Shown piece after piece: positions 27,267-34,860 of a stretch of DNA of 64,000 nt. The notes below the pieces were generated by a model. The model saw nothing but the letters and a program-made list of their open reading frames with translations. It made no database searches and was not told where the DNA came from. Positions within the stretch are counted from its first letter, which is position 1. Every line of letters begins with the position of its first letter. Origin of the DNA: Leifsonia sp. AK011 (GTDB lineage Bacteria; Actinomycetota; Actinomycetes; Actinomycetales; Microbacteriaceae); assembly GCF_013410945.1 (NCBI RefSeq), contig NZ_JACCCH010000001.1:2046001-2110000 (forward strand). The letters run 5' to 3'. A program made the translations under genes and the position numbers.

Positions 27267-28745
27267 ATGAGCGAATCCGTCAACCTTCCGGCACTCGGTG
27301 AGAGTGTCACCGAGGGTACGGTTACCCGCTGGCTCAAGAAGGTCGGCGACCGCGTGGAGGTCGACGAGCCACTGCTCGAAGTCTCCACCGACAAGGTTGA
27401 CACCGAGATCCCTTCGCCGGTCGCTGGCGTTATCGAGGCGATCCTGGTCGCCGAGGATGAGACCGTCGAGGTCGGCACGGCACTCGTGACCATCGGCGAC
27501 GGTTCCGGCGGCGGCGACGCTGCACCGGAGGCACCGGCTCCCGAGGCGGCTCCCGCTCCCGAGGCGGCTCCCGCTCCCGAGGCGGCTCCCGCTCCCGAGG
27601 CAGCACCGGCTCCCGAGGCAGCGCCCGCCGCGCCCGAGCCGGAGGCTCCCGCAGCGCCAGCAGAGACGACCCCCGCCCCGGCTCCCGAGGCAGCGCCCGC
27701 TCCCGAGCCGACTCCCGCTCCCGAAGCGGCTCCTGCTCCCGCAGCCGAGCCCGCTCCCGCCGCCGCGCCCGCTCCGCAGGCTGCCCCCGAGCCCGAGCAG
27801 GCCGCTCCCGCAGCGGCGCCCGTCGCAGCACCGAGCGCGGAGGCCTTCGCTGGGTATGTCACTCCTCTTGTTCGCAAGCTCGCGAACGAGCAGGGTGTCG
27901 ACCTGTCGACCGTCTCCGGCACCGGTGTCGGTGGTCGTATTCGCAAGCAGGACGTTCTCGCTGCCACAGCACCTGCAGCACCAGCCGCTCCTGCCGCTGC
28001 CCCGGCGGCTGTCGCTCTCGAGACGTCGGAACTTCGAGGCACGACCGTACCGATGTCCCGCCTGCGCAAGGTCATCGCGGAGCGCGCCGTGATTTCGATG
28101 CAGTCGTCGGCTCAGCTCACCTCCGTTGTTGAGGTCGATGTCACTGCGGTGGCCCAGTACCGCAACAAGGTGAAGGACGCGTTCCAGGAGAAGACGGGCG
28201 TCAAGCTCTCCTTCCTGCCGTTCTTCGCACTCGCGGCCGCCGAAGCGCTTCGCGCCTACCCGATCATCAACGCGACGATCGATGGCGATTCGATCGTCTA
28301 CCCGCCGCACGAGAACATCAGCATCGCGGTGGACACCGAGCGTGGACTGCTGACGCCCGTGGTTCGTGACGCTGGCGACCTCGATCTCGCCGGCCTCGCC
28401 ACGCAGATCGCCGATCTTGCTGAGCGCACACGCGACAACAAGCTCAAGCCCGACGAGCTGGCGGGCGGCACGTTCACGCTGACCAACACCGGTTCCCGTG
28501 GCGCGCTGTTCGACACCCCCATCGTGTTCCTGCCCCAGTCGGCAATCCTCGGCACGGGTATCGTCACGAAGAAGCCTGTCGTAATCTCCGACGCGGGCGG
28601 CGACGCTATCGCAATTCGCTCCATGGTCTACCTCGCGCTCTCCTACGATCACCGGATCGTGGATGGTGCTGACGCGGCGCGGTTCCTGACCGCGGTCAAG
28701 AACCGCCTCGAGAACGGCGATTTCGCACCGAACCTCGGCATCTGA
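27267..28745 (+). CDS. sucB: 2-oxoacid dehydrogenase E2 (dihydrolipoamide acyltransferase)
   Basis: E2 core protein, 492 residues. A single lipoyl domain with the lipoylated lysine in VSTDKVDTE (residues ~1-80), an unusually long Ala/Pro/Glu linker (~85-190), an E3/E1-binding domain ([24 protein letters not shown]) and the catalytic domain with [15 protein letters not shown]. Annotated elsewhere as succinyltransferase SucB; in Actinobacteria this E2 can serve both pyruvate and 2-oxoglutarate dehydrogenase, so acyl specificity is open. It is followed by the lipoylation genes lipB and lipA. Convergent with the pseudokinase gene. Confidence 0.94.
   Translation: MSESVNLPALGESVTEGTVTRWLKKVGDRVEVDEPLLEVSTDKVDTEIPSPVAGVIEAILVAEDETVEVGTALVTIGDGSGGGDAAPEAPAPEAAPAPEAAPAPEAAPAPEAAPAPEAAPAAPEPEAPAAPAETTPAPAPEAAPAPEPTPAPEAAPAPAAEPAPAAAPAPQAAPEPEQAAPAAAPVAAPSAEAFAGYVTPLVRKLANEQGVDLSTVSGTGVGGRIRKQDVLAATAPAAPAAPAAAPAAVALETSELRGTTVPMSRLRKVIAERAVISMQSSAQLTSVVEVDVTAVAQYRNKVKDAFQEKTGVKLSFLPFFALAAAEALRAYPIINATIDGDSIVYPPHENISIAVDTERGLLTPVVRDAGDLDLAGLATQIADLAERTRDNKLKPDELAGGTFTLTNTGSRGALFDTPIVFLPQSAILGTGIVTKKPVVISDAGGDAIAIRSMVYLALSYDHRIVDGADAARFLTAVKNRLENGDFAPNLGI
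27530..27810 (+). repeat. Ala-Pro-Glu codon repeats in the E2 linker
   Basis: An 18-nt unit of the type GAGGCGGCTCCCGCTCCC recurs in tandem from 27543 (three near-identical copies) and then degenerates into shorter GAG/GCN/CCN runs up to about 27810. It encodes the flexible APEAAP linker between lipoyl and E3-binding domains. Exact tandem copies make the linker length prone to slippage between strains. Confidence 0.85.
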
Positions 28746-28754
28746 TCTCGGGCC

Positions 28755-30203
28755 TCATCTGAGGTAGTCCCTGATCCGCCAACCGGCCTCGCTCCTGATC
28801 ATCAGGATCGAGGCCGGTGTGCTTTCTGCACCGGACACGGTCACCAGGGCTGCACCGCCGAGCTCCTCCTCGATCTGAAATTCCCAGGGTTGCGGGGGGA
28901 CGGGGTCATCGGGGACGTCGCTGGTCGCGTCCGTTCCCTGCTGAAGCTCCCTGATCCGTGCTTGATCGTCTGTTAGGGCTTGCGAACCCACCTGGTCGAC
29001 CGCATCAAGACACAGGATCGACGCGGATCGGCTGCAGCGCTCGCGCGTCTTCAGAAGGGCCGCGAGGGCCTGAGCTGGATCATCCCCGACGACCTCCTCC
29101 GACGTCCCCTCCGAGGGGGCCCCGGTGGCGGAAGGCGTCGGGGCGGGAGAAGTCACGTGCGCCGCGTCGGGGATGGCGTCGCTCGATCCCTGCGGCACCA
29201 GAACGAGAGCCGCAACGAGCGCGGCCAGTGCGCCCGCGCCGATCGCCCAGAATCGTGGGCGTACCGTTGCCACCAGCTCCCTCACGGTCGAGATCAACTC
29301 GGGCATCCTCCCGACTGCTGCCGCGGCATCCGAGACTGTCGGCCAGCTCCGTCCTCCAGCCGTTCTCGCGCGCGGACGCCTGCGAGCGAGCTCATCCCTC
29401 ACGCTGGCATCCTGCGTCGGTCGTTCGTTGGCGAGCGCCACGGGCTCGCCTGAGCCCAGCTCAAAGAGGCGCGAACAGAGCGCGCCAGGAAACTCGTCAC
29501 CCGGCGTGCCGACATCCAACCACTCCAGGACCTCACTCACGGACGCCACGGCTCTCGATCGCCCCGCGGCGAGCAACACTGCTCGCGCGATCTCCCGAAG
29601 CCCCTCGAGGTCGGCGGTGAGGACCTCGAGGGCCTCCCGCTGCACGGAGTTCGTCGCATCCGTCGCACACGCTGCGCCGAAGCACGCGAGCACCGGAGCC
29701 CCGTCGTCCGTGAAGAACACGGCGTTGGCGTTCACGCGCCCATGCGCGATACCGGCGGCCCTCAGTCGTGCGACCGCTCTGGCCAGTGGCACCAGGATCG
29801 TGATCGCCTCCCCGATGGTCAGCTCGGCGCGGTCGGCGAGGAGGGATGCCAGACTCCTGCCGCCCAGCCGATCGAGAACGACCACCGGAACCCCGTCGGC
29901 TCCCGTGCTGACATCGAGCACCCGCACAGTGTGTGGCCCAGCAGCACTGGCGAGTGCGTCCAGTTCGACCTCGATGGACCTATATCCGACCCCGGTGCGG
30001 TAGATCTTCAGCGCCGTTGGGGAAGCACGTTCCCCTTCCGCGACGGGATGCCCCAGGAACACCACGGCTCGCGTTCCCTCACCGAGGACCCTCACCAGCC
30101 GGTAGCCGCCGACGATATCTCCGGTCGCTGCTCCATCACCGCCGATCACGTAGTCCGCCACCCCTCGAGTGTGCTCCGCTGGCGCCTGCGGATCCCGCTC
30201 CAC
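28755..30203 (-). CDS. membrane-anchored protein-kinase-like pseudokinase
   Basis: 482 residues with a Ser/Thr-kinase-like N-terminal domain. There is a Gly-rich loop (YRLVRVLGEGTRAVVFLG) and a VAIK-type lysine in ALKIYR. However, the HRD catalytic loop reads AHGRVNANAVFF, with no catalytic Asp, and the DFG region reads ACFGAA. It is therefore probably a pseudokinase. A single transmembrane helix (FWAIGAGALAALVAALVLV, about 325-345) follows a juxtamembrane segment, and the exterior C-terminal part (~135 residues) holds a C-x9-C pair. Start is uncertain: GTG at 30203 or 30161 (VADYVIGG). It lies between the E2 gene and divergent lipB. Confidence 0.78.
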   Translation of the reverse strand: MERDPQAPAEHTRGVADYVIGGDGAATGDIVGGYRLVRVLGEGTRAVVFLGHPVAEGERASPTALKIYRTGVGYRSIEVELDALASAAGPHTVRVLDVSTGADGVPVVVLDRLGGRSLASLLADRAELTIGEAITILVPLARAVARLRAAGIAHGRVNANAVFFTDDGAPVLACFGAACATDATNSVQREALEVLTADLEGLREIARAVLLAAGRSRAVASVSEVLEWLDVGTPGDEFPGALCSRLFELGSGEPVALANERPTQDASVRDELARRRPRARTAGGRSWPTVSDAAAAVGRMPELISTVRELVATVRPRFWAIGAGALAALVAALVLVPQGSSDAIPDAAHVTSPAPTPSATGAPSEGTSEEVVGDDPAQALAALLKTRERCSRSASILCLDAVDQVGSQALTDDQARIRELQQGTDATSDVPDDPVPPQPWEFQIEEELGGAALVTVSGAESTPASILMIRSEAGWRIRDYLR

Positions 30204-30280
30204 CGCGGCACCTGGAGAACCCCCGTGTTTGCTCTCACGTGTGGAGGACGCGTTTCGTCGATTGGTCGTAGACTCGCCTC

Positions 30281-30925
30281 GTGATCGACATTGTCGTCAC
30301 GGGGCTAAGCGCCAACTCCGTGCCGTACGTCGAGGCCCTTGGGCTTCAGCGCGCAATCCATGCCGCCGTGTCGAGCGGACGCTCGCCAGACACGCTTCTC
30401 CTCCTCGAGCATCCCTCGGTCTACACCGCGGGGAAACGCACGGAGGACTTCGAGCGCCCCGCCGATGGGACTCCCGTGATCGACGTCGACCGAGGTGGGA
30501 AGATCACCTGGCACGGCCCGGGGCAGCTCGTCGGGTATCCGATCGTCCGCCTCGCGGAGCCCATCGATGTCGTGGGGTACGTGCGACGGCTCGAGGGCAT
30601 GCTCATCGGTGTTCTCGCTGACCTCGGAATAGACGCGGGCCGGGTCTCGGGGCGTTCGGGCGTCTGGATGGGGTACGGCAGTCCCGTTGGTGCCGAGAAG
30701 ATCGCAGCGATCGGCATTCGAGTCGCCGGCGGCGTGACGATGCACGGTTTCTCCCTCAACTGCAGCAACTCCTTCGAGCCCTATTCGAAGATCGTCGCGT
30801 GCGGCATCCTCGACGCGGGGGTGACCTCGATCAGCCGAGTGCTCGACCGCGAAGTCACGCCGGAGGATGTCGTCCCCCTCATCCGTCGGCACGCGGACGC
30901 CATCACGGAAGGAGCAATCGCGTGA
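30281..30925 (+). CDS. lipB: octanoyl-[ACP]:protein N-octanoyltransferase
   Basis: Transfers octanoate from acyl carrier protein to lipoyl domains, the first step of lipoate assembly. 214 residues with [31 protein letters not shown], the catalytic lysine in [10 protein letters not shown] and the catalytic cysteine in [13 protein letters not shown]. The GTG start follows TAGACT (30269-30274) by 6 nt, so the transcript is probably leaderless. Its stop overlaps the lipA GTG by 4 bp. Target: the E2 lipoyl domain encoded at 27267. Confidence 0.96.
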   Translation: MIDIVVTGLSANSVPYVEALGLQRAIHAAVSSGRSPDTLLLLEHPSVYTAGKRTEDFERPADGTPVIDVDRGGKITWHGPGQLVGYPIVRLAEPIDVVGYVRRLEGMLIGVLADLGIDAGRVSGRSGVWMGYGSPVGAEKIAAIGIRVAGGVTMHGFSLNCSNSFEPYSKIVACGILDAGVTSISRVLDREVTPEDVVPLIRRHADAITEGAIA

Positions 30926-31929
30926 GCCACCAGACGACGCACCAGGCTGAGATCGGCGGTCGCAAGCTGCTCCGCCTTGAAGTGCGCAACGCGGAGACGC
31001 CGATCGAACGCAAGCCCGCCTGGATCAAGACCGTCGCAAAGATGGGACCGGAGTACCGCCAGATCCACGACCTCGTGAAGGGCGAGAACCTGCACACGGT
31101 GTGCCAGGAGGCCGGATGCCCCAACATCTTCGAGTGCTGGGAGGATCGTGAGGCCACGTTCCTCATCGGTGGCTCGCAGTGCACGAGGCGCTGCGATTTC
31201 TGCCAGATCGACACGGGGAAGCCTGCCGACTACGACACTGACGAGCCGCGACGGGTCGCCGAGTCAGTTCACACGATGGATCTGAGGTACGCGACCGTGA
31301 CGGGTGTGGCCAGGGACGACCTGCCGGACGAGGGGGCCTGGCTCCATGCCGAGACAGTCCGTCGCATCCATGAGATGAACCCCGGAACCGGCGTCGAGAT
31401 CCTCGCGACGGACTTCTCGGGCAACCCCGACCTTCTCGCAGAGGTCTTCTCGTCACGTCCCGAGGTCTTCGCCCACAACGTCGAGACCGTACCTCGGATC
31501 TTCAAGCGAATCCGACCAGCGTTTCGCTACGATCGGTCGCTCGATGTCATCAGGCAGGCCCGGGCCGCCGGGCTCATCACCAAGTCGAATCTCATCCTCG
31601 GCATGGGCGAGGAGCGCCACGAGGTGTCCGAGGCGCTCCAGGACCTCCATGACGCCGGTACGGACATCATCACGATCACCCAATACCTCCGGCCCACCGC
31701 CCGTCACCTGCCGGTCGCGCGCTGGCTCAAGCCCGAGGAGTTCCTCGAGATCAGCGAGGAAGCCGAGGCGATCGGATTCCTCGGTGTACTCGCGGGACCC
31801 CTCGTTCGGTCCAGCTATCGGGCCGGACGCCTGTGGGCGCAGTCGATGGTTGCCAAGGGTCGCCCGATCCCGGATAGCCTCCGGCATCTCGCCGACAAGA
31901 ATGCGGGGTTCGCACAGGCGGTGTCCTGA
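30922..31929 (+). CDS. lipA: lipoyl synthase (radical SAM)
   Basis: Inserts two sulfurs into octanoylated E2/H-protein. 335 residues with the auxiliary-cluster cysteines ([13 protein letters not shown]), the radical-SAM motif CTRRCDFC, and the C-terminal RSSYRAG serine ligand motif. The GTG at 30922 overlaps the lipB stop and has GGAG 9 nt upstream. The last codons (GCG GTG TCC TGA) are also the first copy of a repeat that continues past the stop, see 31918-32005. Confidence 0.97.
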   Translation: MSHQTTHQAEIGGRKLLRLEVRNAETPIERKPAWIKTVAKMGPEYRQIHDLVKGENLHTVCQEAGCPNIFECWEDREATFLIGGSQCTRRCDFCQIDTGKPADYDTDEPRRVAESVHTMDLRYATVTGVARDDLPDEGAWLHAETVRRIHEMNPGTGVEILATDFSGNPDLLAEVFSSRPEVFAHNVETVPRIFKRIRPAFRYDRSLDVIRQARAAGLITKSNLILGMGEERHEVSEALQDLHDAGTDIITITQYLRPTARHLPVARWLKPEEFLEISEEAEAIGFLGVLAGPLVRSSYRAGRLWAQSMVAKGRPIPDSLRHLADKNAGFAQAVS

Positions 31930-32005
31930 GGCTCTCGAAGGGCGGTGTCCTGAGGCTCTCGAAGGGCGGTGTCCTGAGCACGCCCTGGACGCTCTCGAAC
32001 GGGCG
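31918..32005. repeat. 24-bp tandem REP-like repeat across the lipA stop
   Basis: Two exact copies of a 24-nt unit (GCGGTGTCCTGAGG + CTCTCGAAGG) at 31918-31941 and 31942-31965. A third copy carries a 12-nt insertion from 31966, and a partial fourth (GCGGTATCC) runs into the promoter of the DUF4191 gene. The first copy supplies the lipA stop codon. The CCTGAG...CTCGAAGG core resembles the short palindromic intergenic repeats scattered in many bacterial genomes. Confidence 0.8.
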
Positions 32006-32018
32006 GTATCCTAAGAGC

Positions 32019-32732
32019 ATGGCTCGCAGCTCAACCACTCCGCCGAAGGCGCAGAAGGAACCCGGTCGTCTCAAGCAGATGTTCCAGGTCTTCCAGATGA
32101 CCACCCGCTACGACAAGTCGGCCCTCTGGCTGCTCATCGTGGCCTTCGTCGTTCCGATCGCTGCCGGTGTCAGTCTCGGCCTTCTCTTCTCCGGCGACAA
32201 CATCATCGGCTTGATCCTGTACATCGTTGCGGGCGTCCTCGGTGGCCTCCTGCTCTTCCTCATCGTGCTGGGTCGTCGCGCCGAGCGCGCCGCATACTCC
32301 CAGATCGCCGGTCAGCCCGGCGCCGTTGGTGCCGTGCTCAAGAGTTCGCTCCGTCGTGGCTGGACGGCGAGCGAGATGCCCGTCACGGTCAGCCCCCGCA
32401 CTCAGGATGCCGTCTACCGAGCCGTAGGTCGTGGCGGTGTCGCCCTCATCGGCGAGGGCCCGCAGAGCCGCACCCGCCCGATGCTCGAGGAGCAGCGCAA
32501 GGCTGTCGCTCGCATCCTCCCCAACGTTCCGATCCACCTCGTCTACGTCGGCCCCGACGCGGATTCCGTGGTGCTCCACAAACTCCCGTCGACGCTCGGC
32601 AAGTTCAAGCCGGTGCTGCGCAAGCCTGAGGTTCTCGCGGTGTCGAACCGCCTCAACTCCCTGGGCAAGAACGGCCTCCCCATCCCCAAGGGTATGGACC
32701 CGATGAAGGCCAGGGCTCAGCGCCCACGCTAG
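32019..32732 (+). CDS. DUF4191 membrane protein
   Basis: 237 residues, two transmembrane helices (ALWLLIVAFVVPIAAGV and IIGLILYIVAGVLGGLLLFLIV) in the N-terminal third, then a soluble domain with EMPVTVSPRTQDAVYRAVGRGGVALIGEG and GKNGLPIPKGMDPMKAR at the C-terminus. This is the DUF4191 pattern, usually found next to lipA in Actinobacteria; function unknown. The ATG follows TATCCT (32007-32012) by 6 nt, the -10 being built from the last fragment of the REP-like repeat. Convergent with the RDD gene. Confidence 0.88.
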   Translation: MARSSTTPPKAQKEPGRLKQMFQVFQMTTRYDKSALWLLIVAFVVPIAAGVSLGLLFSGDNIIGLILYIVAGVLGGLLLFLIVLGRRAERAAYSQIAGQPGAVGAVLKSSLRRGWTASEMPVTVSPRTQDAVYRAVGRGGVALIGEGPQSRTRPMLEEQRKAVARILPNVPIHLVYVGPDADSVVLHKLPSTLGKFKPVLRKPEVLAVSNRLNSLGKNGLPIPKGMDPMKARAQRPR

Positions 32733-32744
32733 TCTCAGCGACGC

Positions 32745-33149
32745 TCAGCGACGCACGAGCACCGTGCCGGACAGGCGATCGTGCATCCCCCGCTGGTCTT
32801 TGTCCCAGATCAGGGGTGGAATCACGAGGCACAGCAGGATCGTGCGCGTGAAGGGTCGCCAGACACCGAGATAGCCGCCCCGGAGCGGCACAACGCGCAT
32901 CCCCAGGATGAGATGCCCCGGCGAGCCCGACAAGGTCAGAAGGAACACAATCTGCACGACCGCGAAGATCGCCGTGCTCGCCCATCCCTCGTAGTTGAAG
33001 AATGCGGCTGAGATGATGGCGGCTGAGGCGAAGTCGATGGCGAGGGCGGCAATCCGCCGTCCGGATCGCGCGATCGAACGCGGACCGTCGTACGGGAGAC
33101 CCAGCCGCTTGCCTGGCCACTCGACGGGCACAGAAGGCTTTTCGGGCAT
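32745..33149 (-). CDS. RDD family membrane protein
   Basis: 134 residues with the Arg-Asp-Asp-type first helix reading RRIAALAIDFASAAIIS, two further helices, the GHLILGMRVVPL motif and a C-terminal DRLSGTVLVRR. RDD proteins are small membrane proteins of poorly known function, some linked to ion exchange. TAGTCT (33156-33161) ends 6 nt before the ATG (leaderless). It is divergent from glnA across the GlnR box, so GlnR could influence both genes. Confidence 0.88.
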   Translation of the reverse strand: MPEKPSVPVEWPGKRLGLPYDGPRSIARSGRRIAALAIDFASAAIISAAFFNYEGWASTAIFAVVQIVFLLTLSGSPGHLILGMRVVPLRGGYLGVWRPFTRTILLCLVIPPLIWDKDQRGMHDRLSGTVLVRR

Positions 33150-33176
33150 TACCCGAGACTACCGCGACGCATACCC

Positions 33177-33214
33177 GTAACATGCCGGAAACAATTGCGT
33201 GACCCTCGCGAAAC
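33177..33214 (+). promoter_or_regulatory. GlnR operator upstream of glnA
   Basis: Four half-sites at exact 6-nt spacing: GTAAC-n6-GAAAC-n6-GTGAC-n6-GAAAC. This matches the actinobacterial GlnR consensus GTnAC-n6-GAAAC repeated twice. It lies 71 bp upstream of the glnA ATG, close to a TAGCCT hexamer (33225-33230) that could be the -10. GlnR activates glnA under nitrogen limitation in Streptomyces and mycobacteria. Confidence 0.9.
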
Positions 33215-33284
33215 CCCTTACGCATAGCCTCGTGGGTGGCCGCGTCTGCTGCCGTTCAGCACCAAGCTCATTGGAGTCCTTCAC

Positions 33285-34709
33285 ATGTTCAGTGATTCTT
33301 CAGAAGTGCTCAAGTTCATCAAGGACACCGACGTCAAGTTCCTTGATATCCGCTTCACGGACCTTCCCGGGGTCCAGCAGCACTTCAACATCCCGGCGTC
33401 CACCGTTGACGAGGAGTTCTTCTCCGTCGGCCAGCTTTTCGACGGTTCGTCGATCCGCGGCTTCGCCAACATCCACGAGTCCGACATGCAGCTGATCCCG
33501 GATGTCACGACGGCGTACGTAGACCCGTTCCGCACCGAGCGCACGCTCATCATGGTGTTCGACATCTACAACCCGCGTAACGGCGAGATCTACGGCAAGG
33601 ACCCACGCCAGGTCGCCAAGAAGGCCGAGAAGTACCTCGCCTCGACCGGCATCGCAGACACCGCGTACTTCGCGCCCGAGGCCGAGTTCTACATCTTCGA
33701 CGATGTGCGCTACTCGGTCACCCAGAACCAGAGCTTCTACTCCGTCGACTCCGAAGAGGGCGCCTGGAACACCGGTCGCGTCGAGGAGGGCGGAAACCTC
33801 GCCAACAAGACCCCGTACAAGGGTGGTTACTTCCCCGTCAGCCCGATCGACAAGCAGGCCGACCTGCGCGACGACATCAGCCTCAAGCTGATCGACGCCG
33901 GGCTCATTCTCGAGCGTGCCCACCACGAGGTCGGCACCGGCGGCCAGGCTGAGATCAACTACCGCTTCGACACGATGGTGCACGCGGCAGACGACATCCT
34001 GAAGTTCAAGTACATCGTCAAGAACACCGCTCTCGAGTGGGGCAAGGTCGCCACCTTCATGCCGAAGCCGCTCTTCGGCGACAACGGCTCGGGCATGCAC
34101 ACGCACCAGTCGCTGTGGAACGACGGCAACCCGCTGTTCTACGACGAGCAGGGCTACGGCGGTCTGTCGGACATCGCGCGCTGGTACATCGGTGGACTTC
34201 TCAAGCACGCCCCGGCGGTGCTCGCGTTCACCAACCCGACGCTCAACTCGTTCCACCGTCTCGTTCCTGGCTTCGAAGCCCCGGTCAACCTGGTCTACTC
34301 GGCCGGTAACCGCTCGGCGTCGATCCGTATCCCGATCACGGGCACCAACCCCAAGGCCAAGCGCATCGAGTTCCGTGCGCCGGATGCCTCGGGCAACCCG
34401 TACCTCGCCTTCGCGGCCCAGCTCATGGCTGGTCTCGACGGAATCAAGAACAAGATCGAGCCGCACGAGCCCGTCGACAAGGACCTGTACGAGCTGCCCC
34501 CCGAGGAGGCCAAGCTCATCCCCCAGGTTCCCGGCTCGCTCGCCGAGGCGCTCAACGCGCTCGAGGCCGACCACGAGTTCCTGCTCGAGGGCAACGTGTT
34601 CACCAAGGACCTCATCGACACGTGGATCGCGTACAAGTGGGAGAAGGAGATCATCCCCGCCTCCCAGCGTCCGCACCCGTTCGAGTACGAGCTGTACTTC
34701 TCGGTGTAA
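33285..34709 (+). CDS. glnA: glutamine synthetase type I
   Basis: Dodecameric GS making glutamine from glutamate, ammonia and ATP. 474 residues: N-terminal [15 protein letters not shown], Asp-50-loop region FDGSSIRGF, metal sites in [10 protein letters not shown], the ATP-binding segment [14 protein letters not shown], glutamate binding NRSASIRIP and the adenylylation tyrosine Tyr402 in DLYELPPEE. The presence of glnE next door fits control by adenylylation; a perfect GlnR box controls transcription. A strong terminator follows 10 bp after the stop. Confidence 0.97.
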   Translation: MFSDSSEVLKFIKDTDVKFLDIRFTDLPGVQQHFNIPASTVDEEFFSVGQLFDGSSIRGFANIHESDMQLIPDVTTAYVDPFRTERTLIMVFDIYNPRNGEIYGKDPRQVAKKAEKYLASTGIADTAYFAPEAEFYIFDDVRYSVTQNQSFYSVDSEEGAWNTGRVEEGGNLANKTPYKGGYFPVSPIDKQADLRDDISLKLIDAGLILERAHHEVGTGGQAEINYRFDTMVHAADDILKFKYIVKNTALEWGKVATFMPKPLFGDNGSGMHTHQSLWNDGNPLFYDEQGYGGLSDIARWYIGGLLKHAPAVLAFTNPTLNSFHRLVPGFEAPVNLVYSAGNRSASIRIPITGTNPKAKRIEFRAPDASGNPYLAFAAQLMAGLDGIKNKIEPHEPVDKDLYELPPEEAKLIPQVPGSLAEALNALEADHEFLLEGNVFTKDLIDTWIAYKWEKEIIPASQRPHPFEYELYFSV

Positions 34710-34719
34710 CCAACGCCTG

Positions 34720-34763
34720 AACAAAATGGGTCGCATCCTTCGGGGTGCGGCCCATTTTGTTTG
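34720..34763 (+). terminator. intrinsic terminator of glnA
   Basis: Perfect-looking hairpin starting 11 bp after the glnA stop: AACAAAATGGG...CGCATCC, loop TTCG-like, then GG.TGCGG.CCCATTTTGTT. The descending arm ends in TTTTGTTTG. The A-rich ascending arm makes it usable in both directions. Confidence 0.85.
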
Positions 34764-34790
34764 TGCCGACTCTGCGTGTACCGGACGATT

Positions 34791-34852
34791 CGGAGGACGG
34801 CACGCCGAAGACCAGAGCCTTCGTCTACGGCCGCGGGGCGCGCCGTCCTCCG
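34791..34852. other. branched hairpin downstream of glnE
   Basis: An outer stem CGGAGGACGGC (34791-34801) pairs with GCCGTCCTCCG (34842-34852). Inside it a smaller stem CGAAG/CTTCG (34806-34810 with 34819-34823) forms. It ends 9 bp before the glnE stop codon on the opposite strand, so it may end glnE transcription, although no T-run follows. A small structured RNA is an alternative. Confidence 0.5.
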
Positions 34853-34860
34853 TAAGAGTC

